64,000 nt of DNA from Prevotella sp. P5-92 (lineage in GTDB: Bacteria; Bacteroidota; Bacteroidia; Bacteroidales; Bacteroidaceae), in contig NZ_NPJG01000082.1 in the NCBI RefSeq assembly GCF_002251245.1, forward strand, positions 1-64,000. The letters are read 5' to 3'. Positions within the stretch are counted from its first letter, which is position 1. Every line of letters begins with the position of its first letter. Below are positions 1-6,750 of this stretch, in pieces. The position numbers and the translations under genes were made by a program. Below the pieces are notes generated by a model. That model saw only the letters and a program-made list of their open reading frames with translations, had not been told where the DNA came from and made no database searches.

Positions 1-117
1 GGTTTGTTAACATACAGTATTACAGTATTACAGTTTGATTTTAAACCCACAAAATCTCTCTAACTAAGGAAAAATATTTACGTGGTTGGAGAAATATTTC
101 GGGGTAGTTAGAAATAG

Positions 118-140
118 TATAATACACATAGTGTATTATA
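118..140. repeat. Perfect inverted repeat upstream of the HU promoter
   Basis: Two 10-base arms, TATAATACAC and GTGTATTATA, flank a 3-base centre. The repeat ends about 37 bases before the -33 element of the HU-gene promoter. It could be an operator or simply a hairpin; no regulator is known from the sequence. Confidence 0.5.
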
Positions 141-177
141 AAAAATGTTAAAGAAAAGAAGGAAATTAAGTAAACAC

Positions 178-208
178 TTGCAAAATCGAGAAAAATGTTG
201 TACCTTTG
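178..208 (+). promoter_or_regulatory. Bacteroidetes-type promoter of the HU/smalltalk operon
   Basis: TTG at 178-180, a 20-base spacer, then TACCTTTG at 201-208. This matches the Bacteroidetes primary-sigma consensus (TTG or TTTG, about 20 bases, TAnnTTTG). Transcription should begin near 215, leaving a leader of about 120 bases before the HU start codon. In that leader GTGGCG (275-280) can pair with CGCCAC (302-307). Confidence 0.75.
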
Positions 209-337
209 CACTGTGTAAAAGAAAATCGGAAGCGCGCACCGTGATTCGGATACACGAGTGAGACAAATTTTTCTGTGGCGGGCAGTAAGCCTAAGACGGT
301 TCGCCACGCAGTGTGTAACCATTAATAATTCTTAGTT

Positions 338-859
338 ATGGCAATTAGACTTAAGGCAACAGAGCGAATGCTCAAGGTAGGTCCCAACGCGGGCAAGTAT
401 GCTTACATCCTCTCAGCGGAGCTTTACTCCGCGCTGGCGGAGAGCAAGGTGATTGAAGAGGCTGCATTGCGCAGCGGCATCTCGAAGGGTGCCATCCAGG
501 CGGCATGGGCGGCATGTGGCGATGTGATAGTGGCGTGGGCCACTGAGGGACACTCGGTGCCCGTCCCGGGTCTCGGCACGATGCGCTTCGGCGTCAACGC
601 CCAGTCGGTGCTCGACGTGAACATGGTGGCAAGTTCGCTCATCACCTCCCGAAAGATTGTGTTCACCCCGTCGGTGGATGTGAAGGCGGCCCTCAAGGCA
701 TCGCAGGTCACCATCACCTGCTACGACCGCAACGGCAAGGAGGTGAAGCGTGTGAACTCAAGCGATCCGGGCACGGAGAGTCCTGACGAGAGCGGAAGCG
801 GCGGCGAGAGCGGCGGCGGAAGCGGCGGCAATGAGGACGGCGGCGGCAGCTTGATCTAA
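338..859 (+). CDS. HU-family (HU-HIG type) histone-like DNA-binding protein
   Basis: A 173-residue nucleoid-type DNA-binding protein. The first ~125 residues fit the Bacteroidetes HU-like family: a helical N-terminal half rich in Ala, then the conserved turn VPVPGLGTMRFG near residues 75-86 that starts the DNA-binding beta arm. The last ~30 residues are a Gly/Ser/Glu-rich disordered tail, common in this subfamily and absent from classical 90-residue HU. The gene has a clear promoter at 178-208 and is followed by a palindromic repeat and a smalltalk microprotein gene. In related genomes such a pair usually continues into an N-acetylmuramoyl-L-alanine amidase gene, which is not present here. 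GC content is above that of the following lipoprotein region. Confidence 0.93.
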   Translation: MAIRLKATERMLKVGPNAGKYAYILSAELYSALAESKVIEEAALRSGISKGAIQAAWAACGDVIVAWATEGHSVPVPGLGTMRFGVNAQSVLDVNMVASSLITSRKIVFTPSVDVKAALKASQVTITCYDRNGKEVKRVNSSDPGTESPDESGSGGESGGGSGGNEDGGGSLI

Positions 860-940
860 GCTGAGGGCAGGGTGCGCAAGCGCCCTTGCCCTAACAAAAC
901 CGGAGAGCGTCACGCCGCAAAACCGCGACAAATCGGGGCG

Positions 941-968
941 CGGTCTTACACGAGGTAAGACCCTACAA
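941..968. repeat. Dispersed palindromic repeat, copy 1
   Basis: The core is GGTCTTAC, five bases (ACGAG), GTAAGACC, flanked by C on the left and CTACAA on the right. The same 28 bases recur exactly at 6751-6778 in the same orientation. The 8-bp stem can fold as a hairpin. This copy lies between the HU gene and the smalltalk gene. It could be a REP-like element or an RNA hairpin. Confidence 0.85.
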
Positions 969-1023
969 CGGAGATTAGCGGCGGCAATTATCAATTATCA
1001 ATAATCAATTATCATTAATCATC

Positions 1024-1146
1024 ATGAGTTCTACATCTAAATCAAGCACTTGGAAGCTGGTATTGCAGCTTATTGTGGCAGCGCTGTCTGCTATTGCTAC
1101 AACTCTCGGAGTGACGAGTTGTATGGGAGTGAATCAGTACGTGTGA
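1024..1146 (+). CDS. Smalltalk-family small protein (40 aa)
   Basis: A 40-residue ORF beginning MSSTSKSSTWKLVLQLIVAA and ending GVNQYV. It has a short polar Ser/Lys N-terminus, one hydrophobic helix (about residues 12-32) and the hallmark segment LGVTSCMG. This matches the Bacteroidetes smalltalk proteins, tiny membrane-associated proteins of unknown function usually encoded beside HU-like genes and amidases. Here it sits 164 bases after the HU gene and just before a strong terminator, so the two genes likely form one transcript. The Cys in TSCMG resembles a lipobox, but no lipidation is established for the family. The assignment rests on motif and context. Confidence 0.85.
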   Translation: MSSTSKSSTWKLVLQLIVAALSAIATTLGVTSCMGVNQYV

Positions 1147-1197
1147 CGAGTTGGCAAGTTGAATGTGATGCGATATCGAAACGATTCAACGGAAATG

Positions 1198-1231
1198 AAA
1201 AGGGAGTGGCGCCACGGCGTCGCTCCCTTTT
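1198..1231 (+). terminator. Terminator after the smalltalk gene
   Basis: AAAAGGGAG (1198-1206) pairs with CTCCCTTTT (1223-1231) around a GC-rich loop that can pair further. It lies 51 bases past the smalltalk stop codon and ends the HU/smalltalk unit. Confidence 0.75.
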
Positions 1232-1257
1232 ATGATGATGTGTTGCTTTCTCGGCTA

Positions 1258-1512
1258 TTATTTCTGGCCGTATTTCTTTATTATTCCGTATGCTTTGTAC
1301 AGTCCTCGCTCGCCGGCTTTGCTCAGGTCGGCGACGGCTTTTTCAGTCTCTTTCTTCCTTAGATATACAAGGCCGCGGTTGTAGTATGCTTCGGCGAGGT
1401 TGGCGTCGATGGCGATGGCCTTTGTGTAGTCGTCGATGGCGCGGCTGAGGTCGTCGCGTCGCGCGTGGGCGTTGGCGCGGTTGTAGTAGAGACCCGCACC
1501 ATCGCTGAATGG
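1258..1512 (-). pseudogene. C-terminal remnant of a TPR-repeat protein
   Basis: The minus strand has an open frame of about 85 codons without a start codon, ending in tandem stops TAA and TAG at 1255-1260. It reads as tetratricopeptide repeats: GLYYNRANAHARRDDLSRAI, then DDYTKAIAIDANLAEAYYNR, then GLVYLRKKETEKAVADLSKA, and a tail ending IIKKYGQK. This is the natural C-terminus of a Prevotella/Bacteroides TPR protein. The frame meets a stop at 1543-1545, inside the neighbouring lipoprotein gene, so the N-terminal part has been lost. It marks a rearrangement junction. The fragment is GC-rich compared with the region after 3000. Confidence 0.75.
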
Positions 1513-1519
1513 ATGGTGC
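1496..1519. terminator. Short hairpin at the 3' end of the lipoprotein gene
   Basis: GCACCATC (1496-1503) pairs with GATGGTGC (1512-1519) around an 8-base loop, about 20 bases past the stop codon of the minus-strand lipoprotein gene. No clear U-tract follows on either strand, so the terminator role is weak. It may instead mark the junction with the TPR remnant. Confidence 0.3.
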
Positions 1520-1537
1520 GGTAGAGAAATTATGGAT

Positions 1538-3013
1538 TTACTTTATTTCCCAGCCTTCGATGAGTCTGTCGCCCTTATAGACTAATACGTGCATAAACCA
1601 GGCTTCCCCCCAGACCGCACTCCAAGGTAACTGATGTTCGGTCAGTTCATAATCTTGATATCCGTTGTCCAAATCGATTTCATAGCAAAAATGACAATTT
1701 TTTTCGAACAAACGATCCTTGATGCTCCAGCGGTTAATCCATACGTTAGCCGAGCATTTATCGATGTCACATCCGGTTCTTTCCAATAAAAAATCTCGGT
1801 AGTAATCCCATCCCCGACCTCCTTTTTCTTCAGGCTTGTTGAATATGTCTTGTATGGCCTTAGCAGTCTGTTCAGAGGGAAGCAGTGAGAAAACCTGTTC
1901 CATTATGCCTTCCTTGTCATTTATAAAGAACGAAGAAGTGCAATTGAAACCCACATAATAGGCTAACTCATCATCGGAGGCATGTTTGATGCAGTAGCAA
2001 TCTACTTCTCCATCCGGCCATGGAAAATGGCCAGTATTATAATTATAAGAATCAACTCTAATAGCCTTTGCCCGTTTCTTTTCACCCATGAAGTGCTTCA
2101 GTGTGCTGTTCAGGGGCCATGCGCTGCTCAGCAGGAAGTTGAGTTGCGTAATGCCTTGTGGCTGTACGGCGGCATCGAAGGTTACCTTGGCTACCTGCCC
2201 TCCGGCGTTGTCGGTGGCGGTGAAGTAGGCGTTGCCTAATGTGTTGCCCTTCTCGTCTGTCAGTGTCCAGGTCAGGTTGTCTCCCGTGGTGATGACCTGC
2301 TTGGCATCGGGCATCCAGCGCAGGAAGGTGGCTTTGGCATCGTACAGGTCATTCACGCGCACGCTCAGCACGTCGGGACGTGCCGCATCGAGTGCCTGCC
2401 CCAACAGGGGTTGCTGCTTCCCGCTCTCGTCGGTAATGAAGAGGGCCTCTTGCAGGGCTTGGAGGTCGGATGCCTTTTCCGGTTCGGGCATGGGCGATGC
2501 GGTCTTCACCTGACCTGAGGCATCCACTATGTAGATGCTCTCTGCGCTGTCGAGCAGCTTCTGCAACGAGCGCAGGCTCTTTTCTATCTGGTCAGCCGGT
2601 ACACCGCTCAACTTTTTGTCCAGACTGAAGCTGTTGGCCACGACTTGCCCCTTTGCGTTGGTCAGCGATACCTTGACCGAGAGGGTGAGGTCGTAGCTCG
2701 CCTTCTGCGTGTCGGGCTCTTCCTTTGGGGCAAGGTTGAAAATGGCACCCAGCGTGCAGGGGGCTTTCCCCGTTATCTTGCTGCCGATGCCGTTGCTCAC
2801 TATGAGTTCCGGCTCGGGCATCTCCTCCTGGCCCTCATAGAGCGTGTAGGCTATGTTGGCCACGTTGAGCAGGTCATCGCTAGCTTCGATTTCCCAGTTC
2901 AGCGTCAGTTCGTTGGTTTGGTTGTCATTCTCATCGTCATCGCTGCACGAGGGCAGTGCGATGCAAATCATGAGGGCCAGCAGGCCCATAGCAAGTTGTC
3001 TGCAAGTTTTCAT
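1538..3013 (-). CDS. Large hypothetical surface lipoprotein
   Basis: A 491-residue protein of no recognised family. It opens with a lipoprotein signal peptide (MKTCRQLAMGLLALMICIAL) and lipobox LPSC, so Cys23 should be lipidated. The residues after it, SDDDEND, are strongly acidic and match the Bacteroidetes export signal for surface-exposed lipoproteins. The N-terminal ~290 residues look beta-rich; the C-terminal third has several Cys and many Trp/Tyr. It stands alone on the minus strand, with a broken TPR gene downstream and a repeat-rich intergenic region upstream. A cell-surface role is inferred only from the export signal. Confidence 0.85.
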   Translation of the reverse strand: MKTCRQLAMGLLALMICIALPSCSDDDENDNQTNELTLNWEIEASDDLLNVANIAYTLYEGQEEMPEPELIVSNGIGSKITGKAPCTLGAIFNLAPKEEPDTQKASYDLTLSVKVSLTNAKGQVVANSFSLDKKLSGVPADQIEKSLRSLQKLLDSAESIYIVDASGQVKTASPMPEPEKASDLQALQEALFITDESGKQQPLLGQALDAARPDVLSVRVNDLYDAKATFLRWMPDAKQVITTGDNLTWTLTDEKGNTLGNAYFTATDNAGGQVAKVTFDAAVQPQGITQLNFLLSSAWPLNSTLKHFMGEKKRAKAIRVDSYNYNTGHFPWPDGEVDCYCIKHASDDELAYYVGFNCTSSFFINDKEGIMEQVFSLLPSEQTAKAIQDIFNKPEEKGGRGWDYYRDFLLERTGCDIDKCSANVWINRWSIKDRLFEKNCHFCYEIDLDNGYQDYELTEHQLPWSAVWGEAWFMHVLVYKGDRLIEGWEIK

Positions 3014-3338
3014 ATATGTTTCATGTTACCCGTTGGCGGAATTAAATCAGTGCGTACTTAATCCTGCCTATGGGTTTGTTGTTAATGTAATTGATGTATT
3101 GTAGGGCGGTCATCGCACTGACTTTACCCACTCTTCGGGCAAAAAGACCGCAGGTTTTCTTTGGCGGGACAGGGGACAGGTCATGAAGTGAACCTGTCCC
3201 CGATGATTCTCTCAGATATGCCGCTTTTGCAGAGCTAATAGTTCCGTGGCTGACCTCCCATTTTATTAGGTGAACAGTGGACAGGCACCCTTCAAACCAA
3301 GCAAAAAAGTTGTTAAAGAATAAAAAGTTGCCGAAAAG
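3014..3338. other. Intergenic region with a recombination-type palindrome
   Basis: No convincing gene was seen. An open frame on the minus strand (3042-3434) has no family resemblance and crosses a promoter, so it is taken as a shadow. The stretch holds the hairpin at 3172-3201 and a partly similar word (GTGGACAGG) near 3272, and may be the scar of an old mobile element. Confidence 0.5.
3172..3201. repeat. GGGGACAGGT palindrome
   Basis: GGGGACAGGT (3172-3181) and ACCTGTCCCC (3192-3201) form a 10-bp stem with a 10-base loop. The same 10-base word recurs at 6424-6433, where an IS fragment is cut off. Palindromes of this form often accompany REP-associated (Y1-type) transposases, but none is encoded in the window. 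Confidence 0.7.
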
Positions 3339-3370
3339 TTTGACAGTTTCATTTATATTCCTTACCTTTG
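3339..3370 (+). promoter_or_regulatory. Promoter of the fimbrillin-like operon
   Basis: TTTG at 3339-3342, a 20-base spacer, and TACCTTTG at 3363-3370: an excellent match to the Bacteroidetes consensus. It faces the microprotein and two fimbrillin-like genes. Confidence 0.8.
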
Positions 3371-3376
3371 CACCGG

Positions 3377-3634
3377 CATTTGCAAGTCGCTCAACTCGCT
3401 TGGGCTTCTGAGCCAATAGAGTTTGGCTCCGCATTTGTCTCTATTTATAGGAGAGCGTCTTCATGCGCTTTGTTTCTGACTTCTCGAAATCAGGTAAACC
3501 AGAACCTCGAGAAGTGGAACGGGCAAGTGTCAGGTTCCACGCTTCTTTCATTAATAGGTTCACCTTATCCATATTATAACAACCTGCCGACTCCGAGAAC
3601 CTATAGGCAACAGCGAATCAAGAAACAAAAAAAA
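3377..3634 (+). other. Long structured leader of the fimbrillin-like operon
   Basis: About 258 bases separate the expected transcription start from the first start codon. ACTTCTCGA (3479-3487) pairs with TCGAGAAGT (3507-3515), and GTGGAAC (3514-3520) pairs with GTTCCAC (3534-3540). The two hairpins share two bases (3514-3515), so they may compete at that edge. No known riboswitch class is recognised. Confidence 0.4.
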
Positions 3635-3766
3635 ATGGAAAAGAAAGAAAAGAAAATCTATCAATCTCCTACTATGACGGTTTATGAAATCAGCAGGACA
3701 CAGATTTTGGTGGGAAGTCCTAATGGAGAAACAGAAAGAATCGAAGAATATGTGTTTGAGTATTAA
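3635..3766 (+). CDS. Small hypothetical protein (43 aa) heading the fimbrillin operon
   Basis: A 43-residue polar protein, MEKKEKKIYQSPTMTVYEIS at its start and ending EEYVFEY. The Lys-rich start and the YQSPTMTVYEI-type segment followed by Q-(I/L)-L-x-x-S-P are typical of tiny ORFs that precede surface-lipoprotein genes in Prevotella; their function is unknown. There is no signal peptide. It lies 22 bases upstream of the next gene and is the first gene after the promoter and long leader. A larger open frame beginning at 3368 would overlap the promoter, so the ATG at 3635 after an A-rich run is preferred. Confidence 0.65.
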   Translation: MEKKEKKIYQSPTMTVYEISRTQILVGSPNGETERIEEYVFEY

Positions 3767-3788
3767 TATTGAAAATTTAAGGATTAAG

Positions 3789-5324
3789 ATGAAAAAGATA
3801 TTCAATACATTACCGTTGGCATTAATTGTGATGTCAATATATTCTTGTACTTCCGATGACGAAACAGTACAAGACGCAAATGACAATTCTTCCGTAGTTA
3901 CTACATTTACTTGTACGCAAGAAAATGATGGAACTACTACTAAGGCGGCATTGGACTCGGATTGCAAAACGATTTTATGGAAGACTGGAGATGCTATAAG
4001 CATATTTGATGGCAATAAAGCGAATAATGAGTATATATTAGATTCAGAAAGCGATGGAAAGTCAACAGGCACTTTTTCTGGAACAGGAGCAGTGACAGGT
4101 CCATACGTTGCTGTTTATCCATATACAGCAGGAGCTACACTTAGCGATGATAGAAAATCTGTCAGCAATATAGTGCTCCCTGATGAGCAAGAAGCCGTAG
4201 CTGGTGGTTTTGACCCAAAGGCAGCTCTTATGATTGCGAAAAGCGAAACAACGACTTTGACGTTTAAGAATGCCGTTGGCTTCATTAAGGTAACTCCACA
4301 GTTCGATTGCAAAAAGATTATTCTACGTGCAGCCAACAAGACCAAACCTCTTGCAGGTAAGGGAACAATAAAGTTTGATGATTCTGGCAATCCTTATATT
4401 GATTTCACCGGTTCTAAAGAACTGTCTTATTCCATAACTCTTTCTGGCACAATCACAAGTGGAAATGCTTATTACATAGCAGTTCCTGCAGTAACATTAT
4501 CTGCATATTGGACACTGACATTTGTTACTGAGAACAAAAATTATATGCGTCAAGTAACAAAACCTATTACGTTTGTTCGTAGCCAAGCATTGAATCTTGG
4601 AACTTTTGCTACAGATGGAGATTATTGGGTTGGTTCAAATGGTATCGTTAGTGCAGTCAATCAGGTTGATTTGGGATTGACAATCGAACAAGGTGGTAAA
4701 ACATATAAAGTATATTTTGCCAAATCCAACCTGACAACCACAGGTCTTGCAGAAAATGAATATGATTATGGTGATTACTTTGCTTGGGGAGCTATTAAGC
4801 CTTGGTATTCTTCAATAGATAAATCGAAATCTCCTTGGACAGCCACATGGGAAAAAACAGGTGGATACATTCAAGCCAATGCCCCATATTACAATAATGG
4901 CTCTTATACCAAATACACCACCGATGGAGAAATCCTTAAAGCATCTGACGATGCCGCAAACGTTATTCTCGGTGGTGACTGGTGGATACCAACCCAAGCG
5001 ATATGGCAGGCTTTAGTGGATAATTCTACAAAAGGTTTGGATAGTGGATTTAAATTTACAAATAATGGTCAAACTCTCTTCTTGCCTGAAGCTGGCTACG
5101 TCAATGGGACTTTGTTCAACGCTAACTCTGACGGCTACTACTGGTCAGGCACAGCCAACCCGAGCACGGACGCATATTACCTGCAATTATACAGCAGCGG
5201 CTATGTCAGTGCGCAGCAGGTCTGGGATCGCTACTGCGGGTACTCGGTGCGCCCGGTGCGCTTGGTTGAGTTATCTGCTGCTACTACAGAGGGATATAAT
5301 GTAGAAGAAGATTTTAAATGGTAA
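3789..5324 (+). CDS. Fimbrillin-like lipoprotein with a C-terminal FISUMP/C-type-lectin-like domain
   Basis: A 511-residue surface protein. The signal peptide ends in lipobox IYSC (Cys20), followed by TSDDE, the acidic surface-export pattern. Residues ~30-290 form a fimbrillin-like domain (motifs ILWKTGDAISIFDG, YPYTAGATL, FDPKAALMI), shared with the next gene. Residues ~305-494 form a FISUMP-type domain (VDLGLTIEQGGKTYKVYFAK, YDYGDYFAWG, GGDWWIPT) ending in YYWSGT, then R-Y-C-G-Y and SVRPVRLVE. Such folds accept binding loops and are frequent targets of diversity-generating retroelements. The coding sequence is AT-rich except bases 5101-5275, which are 52-62% GC. The ATG at 3789 is chosen because it starts a clean lipoprotein signal; upstream in-frame codons lack one. 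The role is probably adhesion or ligand binding at the cell surface. Confidence 0.85.
   Translation: MKKIFNTLPLALIVMSIYSCTSDDETVQDANDNSSVVTTFTCTQENDGTTTKAALDSDCKTILWKTGDAISIFDGNKANNEYILDSESDGKSTGTFSGTGAVTGPYVAVYPYTAGATLSDDRKSVSNIVLPDEQEAVAGGFDPKAALMIAKSETTTLTFKNAVGFIKVTPQFDCKKIILRAANKTKPLAGKGTIKFDDSGNPYIDFTGSKELSYSITLSGTITSGNAYYIAVPAVTLSAYWTLTFVTENKNYMRQVTKPITFVRSQALNLGTFATDGDYWVGSNGIVSAVNQVDLGLTIEQGGKTYKVYFAKSNLTTTGLAENEYDYGDYFAWGAIKPWYSSIDKSKSPWTATWEKTGGYIQANAPYYNNGSYTKYTTDGEILKASDDAANVILGGDWWIPTQAIWQALVDNSTKGLDSGFKFTNNGQTLFLPEAGYVNGTLFNANSDGYYWSGTANPSTDAYYLQLYSSGYVSAQQVWDRYCGYSVRPVRLVELSAATTEGYNVEEDFKW
5101..5275 (+). other. Candidate DGR variable region at the 3' end of the lipoprotein gene
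   Basis: Codons for residues ~444-485 are dominated by NNC or NNT codons one or two adenine changes away from AAC (TAC, GAC, GGC, AGC, TGC, TAT), in a YYWSGT...RYCGYSVRPVR frame. The closing GC-rich block encoding SVRPVR (residues 486-491) sits where an initiation-of-mutagenic-homing site would. Counted GC is 31/60, 33/60 and 37/60 in the three lines from 5101 to 5280, against 22/60 just upstream and 14/60 downstream. No template copy or reverse transcriptase was found in the window, so this is a candidate only. Confidence 0.45.
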
Positions 5325-5343
5325 TTATTAAATTAAAAGAACA

Positions 5344-6201
5344 ATGAAGAAATATATTCTACCTTTTATGTCCATTGCAATGCTGATGGCAATGGCAAGT
5401 TGCTCATCGTCAGACGATGCAGTGGAAGAAATAAAAGAAGAAAGTAAGTTGGTTCCAATGACTTTCACTGCCACACAAGAAAGTAACGCGGAAACTCGTA
5501 CGGCTCTCAGTACAGGTAATAGTGTCATTTGGAAGACAGGTGATATGATTAGTGTATTTGACGGAAATGGTGAAAAAGTCAACCATCAATTTTCATTAAC
5601 AGGCGATGCTTCATTAGGTAACTTTTCTGGCATAGCTTCGTCAGAAGCAACATCTTTCACTGCTGTTTATCCATATACAGAAGGAGCTACACTTGGAGAA
5701 GATGGTAGTGTAAGTGGTATAACTCTTCCTGCAGAACAAACTGCTTACAAGGATAGCTTTGATCCAAAGGCAGCATTGATGATGGCATATACGGAGGATA
5801 AGAGTCAGTTAAATTTCAAGAATGTCGTTAGTCTTGTTAAGGTAACGACAGATTTTGCTTGCAGGAAGATTGGACTGAGTGCATATGAAGATATTGCTGG
5901 AACAGGAACTCTATCTTATAACAATGGTGAACCTTCAATCGCTTTTGACTCAAACCAATCCAAGATCGTTACTTTGATACCTGCAGATGGCGAGAGTGTA
6001 ATTGCTGCTGGCACTTATTACATAGCAATTCGTCCTCACACCTCGATTCGTTTCAGTATTGTTTTTATAAATTCAGATTATAGTAAGTTCTATACACGAA
6101 CAAGCACCCAAGTAAATACATTTAGTCGTAGTAGGATAAAGAACTTAGGCATATTTAGTGAATATGATAATTCATGGTCTGAGATCGAAACTGTCCAATA
6201 A
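5344..6201 (+). CDS. Fimbrillin-like lipoprotein (short paralog)
   Basis: A 285-residue lipoprotein with signal peptide and lipobox MASC (Cys20), then SSSDDAVEE, an acidic surface-export pattern. It parallels the N-terminal domain of the preceding gene (VIWKTGDMISVFDGNG, YPYTEGATLGEDGS, DSFDPKAALMMAY, LNFKNVVSLVKVT) but stops where that protein's FISUMP domain would begin. It starts 19 bases after its neighbour, so the two are co-transcribed. It may be a partner subunit, or a paralog that lost or never gained the binding domain. GC content is low, as in its neighbour. Confidence 0.85.
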   Translation: MKKYILPFMSIAMLMAMASCSSSDDAVEEIKEESKLVPMTFTATQESNAETRTALSTGNSVIWKTGDMISVFDGNGEKVNHQFSLTGDASLGNFSGIASSEATSFTAVYPYTEGATLGEDGSVSGITLPAEQTAYKDSFDPKAALMMAYTEDKSQLNFKNVVSLVKVTTDFACRKIGLSAYEDIAGTGTLSYNNGEPSIAFDSNQSKIVTLIPADGESVIAAGTYYIAIRPHTSIRFSIVFINSDYSKFYTRTSTQVNTFSRSRIKNLGIFSEYDNSWSEIETVQ

Positions 6202-6290
6202 AATCCATTAACAATTCTCTGAAACACGCATAAATACTAATGTTTTGAGCAAAAAAACCACTCCCTACTTTTGAAATGAGTATCTTTGCA

Positions 6291-6455
6291 CCAAACTTAC
6301 AGTTTGAAAGCAAAATACTCATGAACAAAGGTAGATATATTTTCTCGCAATTGTGTGATTTCCTCCCTACTGACCACTTCAAGTGGCTTGTCAAGAAATA
6401 CGATGGCAATAAATACGGATCATGGGGACAGGTTCCTTGGTTCGTTTCCACTTAG
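6291..6455 (+). pseudogene. Truncated IS4-type (DUF4372) transposase start
   Basis: From the ATG at 6321 a 44-codon frame begins MNKGRYIFSQLCDFLPTDHF and continues KWLVKKYDGNKYG, the N-terminus of IS4-like transposases with a DUF4372 domain. The homology stops after about 34 residues, at the GGGGACAGGTTCC word (6424-6436), and a stop codon follows at 6453. TATCTTTG at 6291-6298 upstream is the likely remnant of the IS promoter. The rest of the element, including the catalytic domain, is missing. It is a scar of an insertion sequence next to the fimbrillin operon. Confidence 0.8.
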
Positions 6456-6482
6456 AAAACGGATTACTTATACATAGTGGAT

Positions 6483-6641
6483 TCATCGACAATGCGTGTT
6501 TATCAATTCCTCCCTTTTGTCTAATTCACGTTGCATGACTTCAAGCCTTGCCCCTACCCTTTCTTCCCATTCTCTTTTACGTTGCTTTGCTCTGCGAAGA
6601 ATAGAAAGGAAATTTTCATTGCCTATAGTCTTGTTTTCCAT
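6483..6641 (-). CDS. Small basic coiled-coil ORF (52 aa)
   Basis: A 52-residue minus-strand ORF starting MENKTIGNENFLSILRRAKQ. Almost all of it is charged helix (RKREWEERVGARLEVMQREL, DKREELI), suggesting a short coiled coil. A consensus promoter lies just upstream at 6671-6702, which raises the chance that it is expressed. It may equally be the start of a larger gene cut off by rearrangement, as the neighbouring IS fragment is. No family is recognised. Confidence 0.45.
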   Translation of the reverse strand: MENKTIGNENFLSILRRAKQRKREWEERVGARLEVMQRELDKREELINTHCR

Positions 6642-6670
6642 TATTCTATATTTTTAAATGATTTCGACTG

Positions 6671-6702
6671 CAAAGATATACAAAAAATCCCGAACTGCCC
6701 AA
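6671..6702 (-). promoter_or_regulatory. Minus-strand promoter of the 52-residue ORF
   Basis: Read on the minus strand: TTG (6702-6700), a 21-base spacer, then TATCTTTG (6678-6671). It starts 30 bases from the ATG at 6641. Confidence 0.6.
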
Positions 6703-6750
6703 GGAATTCGGGAGTTTTTTTGTTATGTGTATGATTGCTATATGCGGGGG

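Noticed and set aside
41..322. 93-residue minus-strand frame at the left edge
   Set aside because: It covers the HU promoter and leader, and its translation looks random apart from a hydrophobic AT-rich part.
1159..1362. Plus-strand frame over the TPR remnant
   Set aside because: It spans the smalltalk terminator, and the opposite strand reads as genuine TPR repeats.
3042..3434. 130-residue minus-strand frame before the fimbrillin operon
   Set aside because: No family resemblance or signal; it runs across a strong plus-strand promoter (3339-3370) and the 3172-3201 palindrome, so it is most likely a chance frame.
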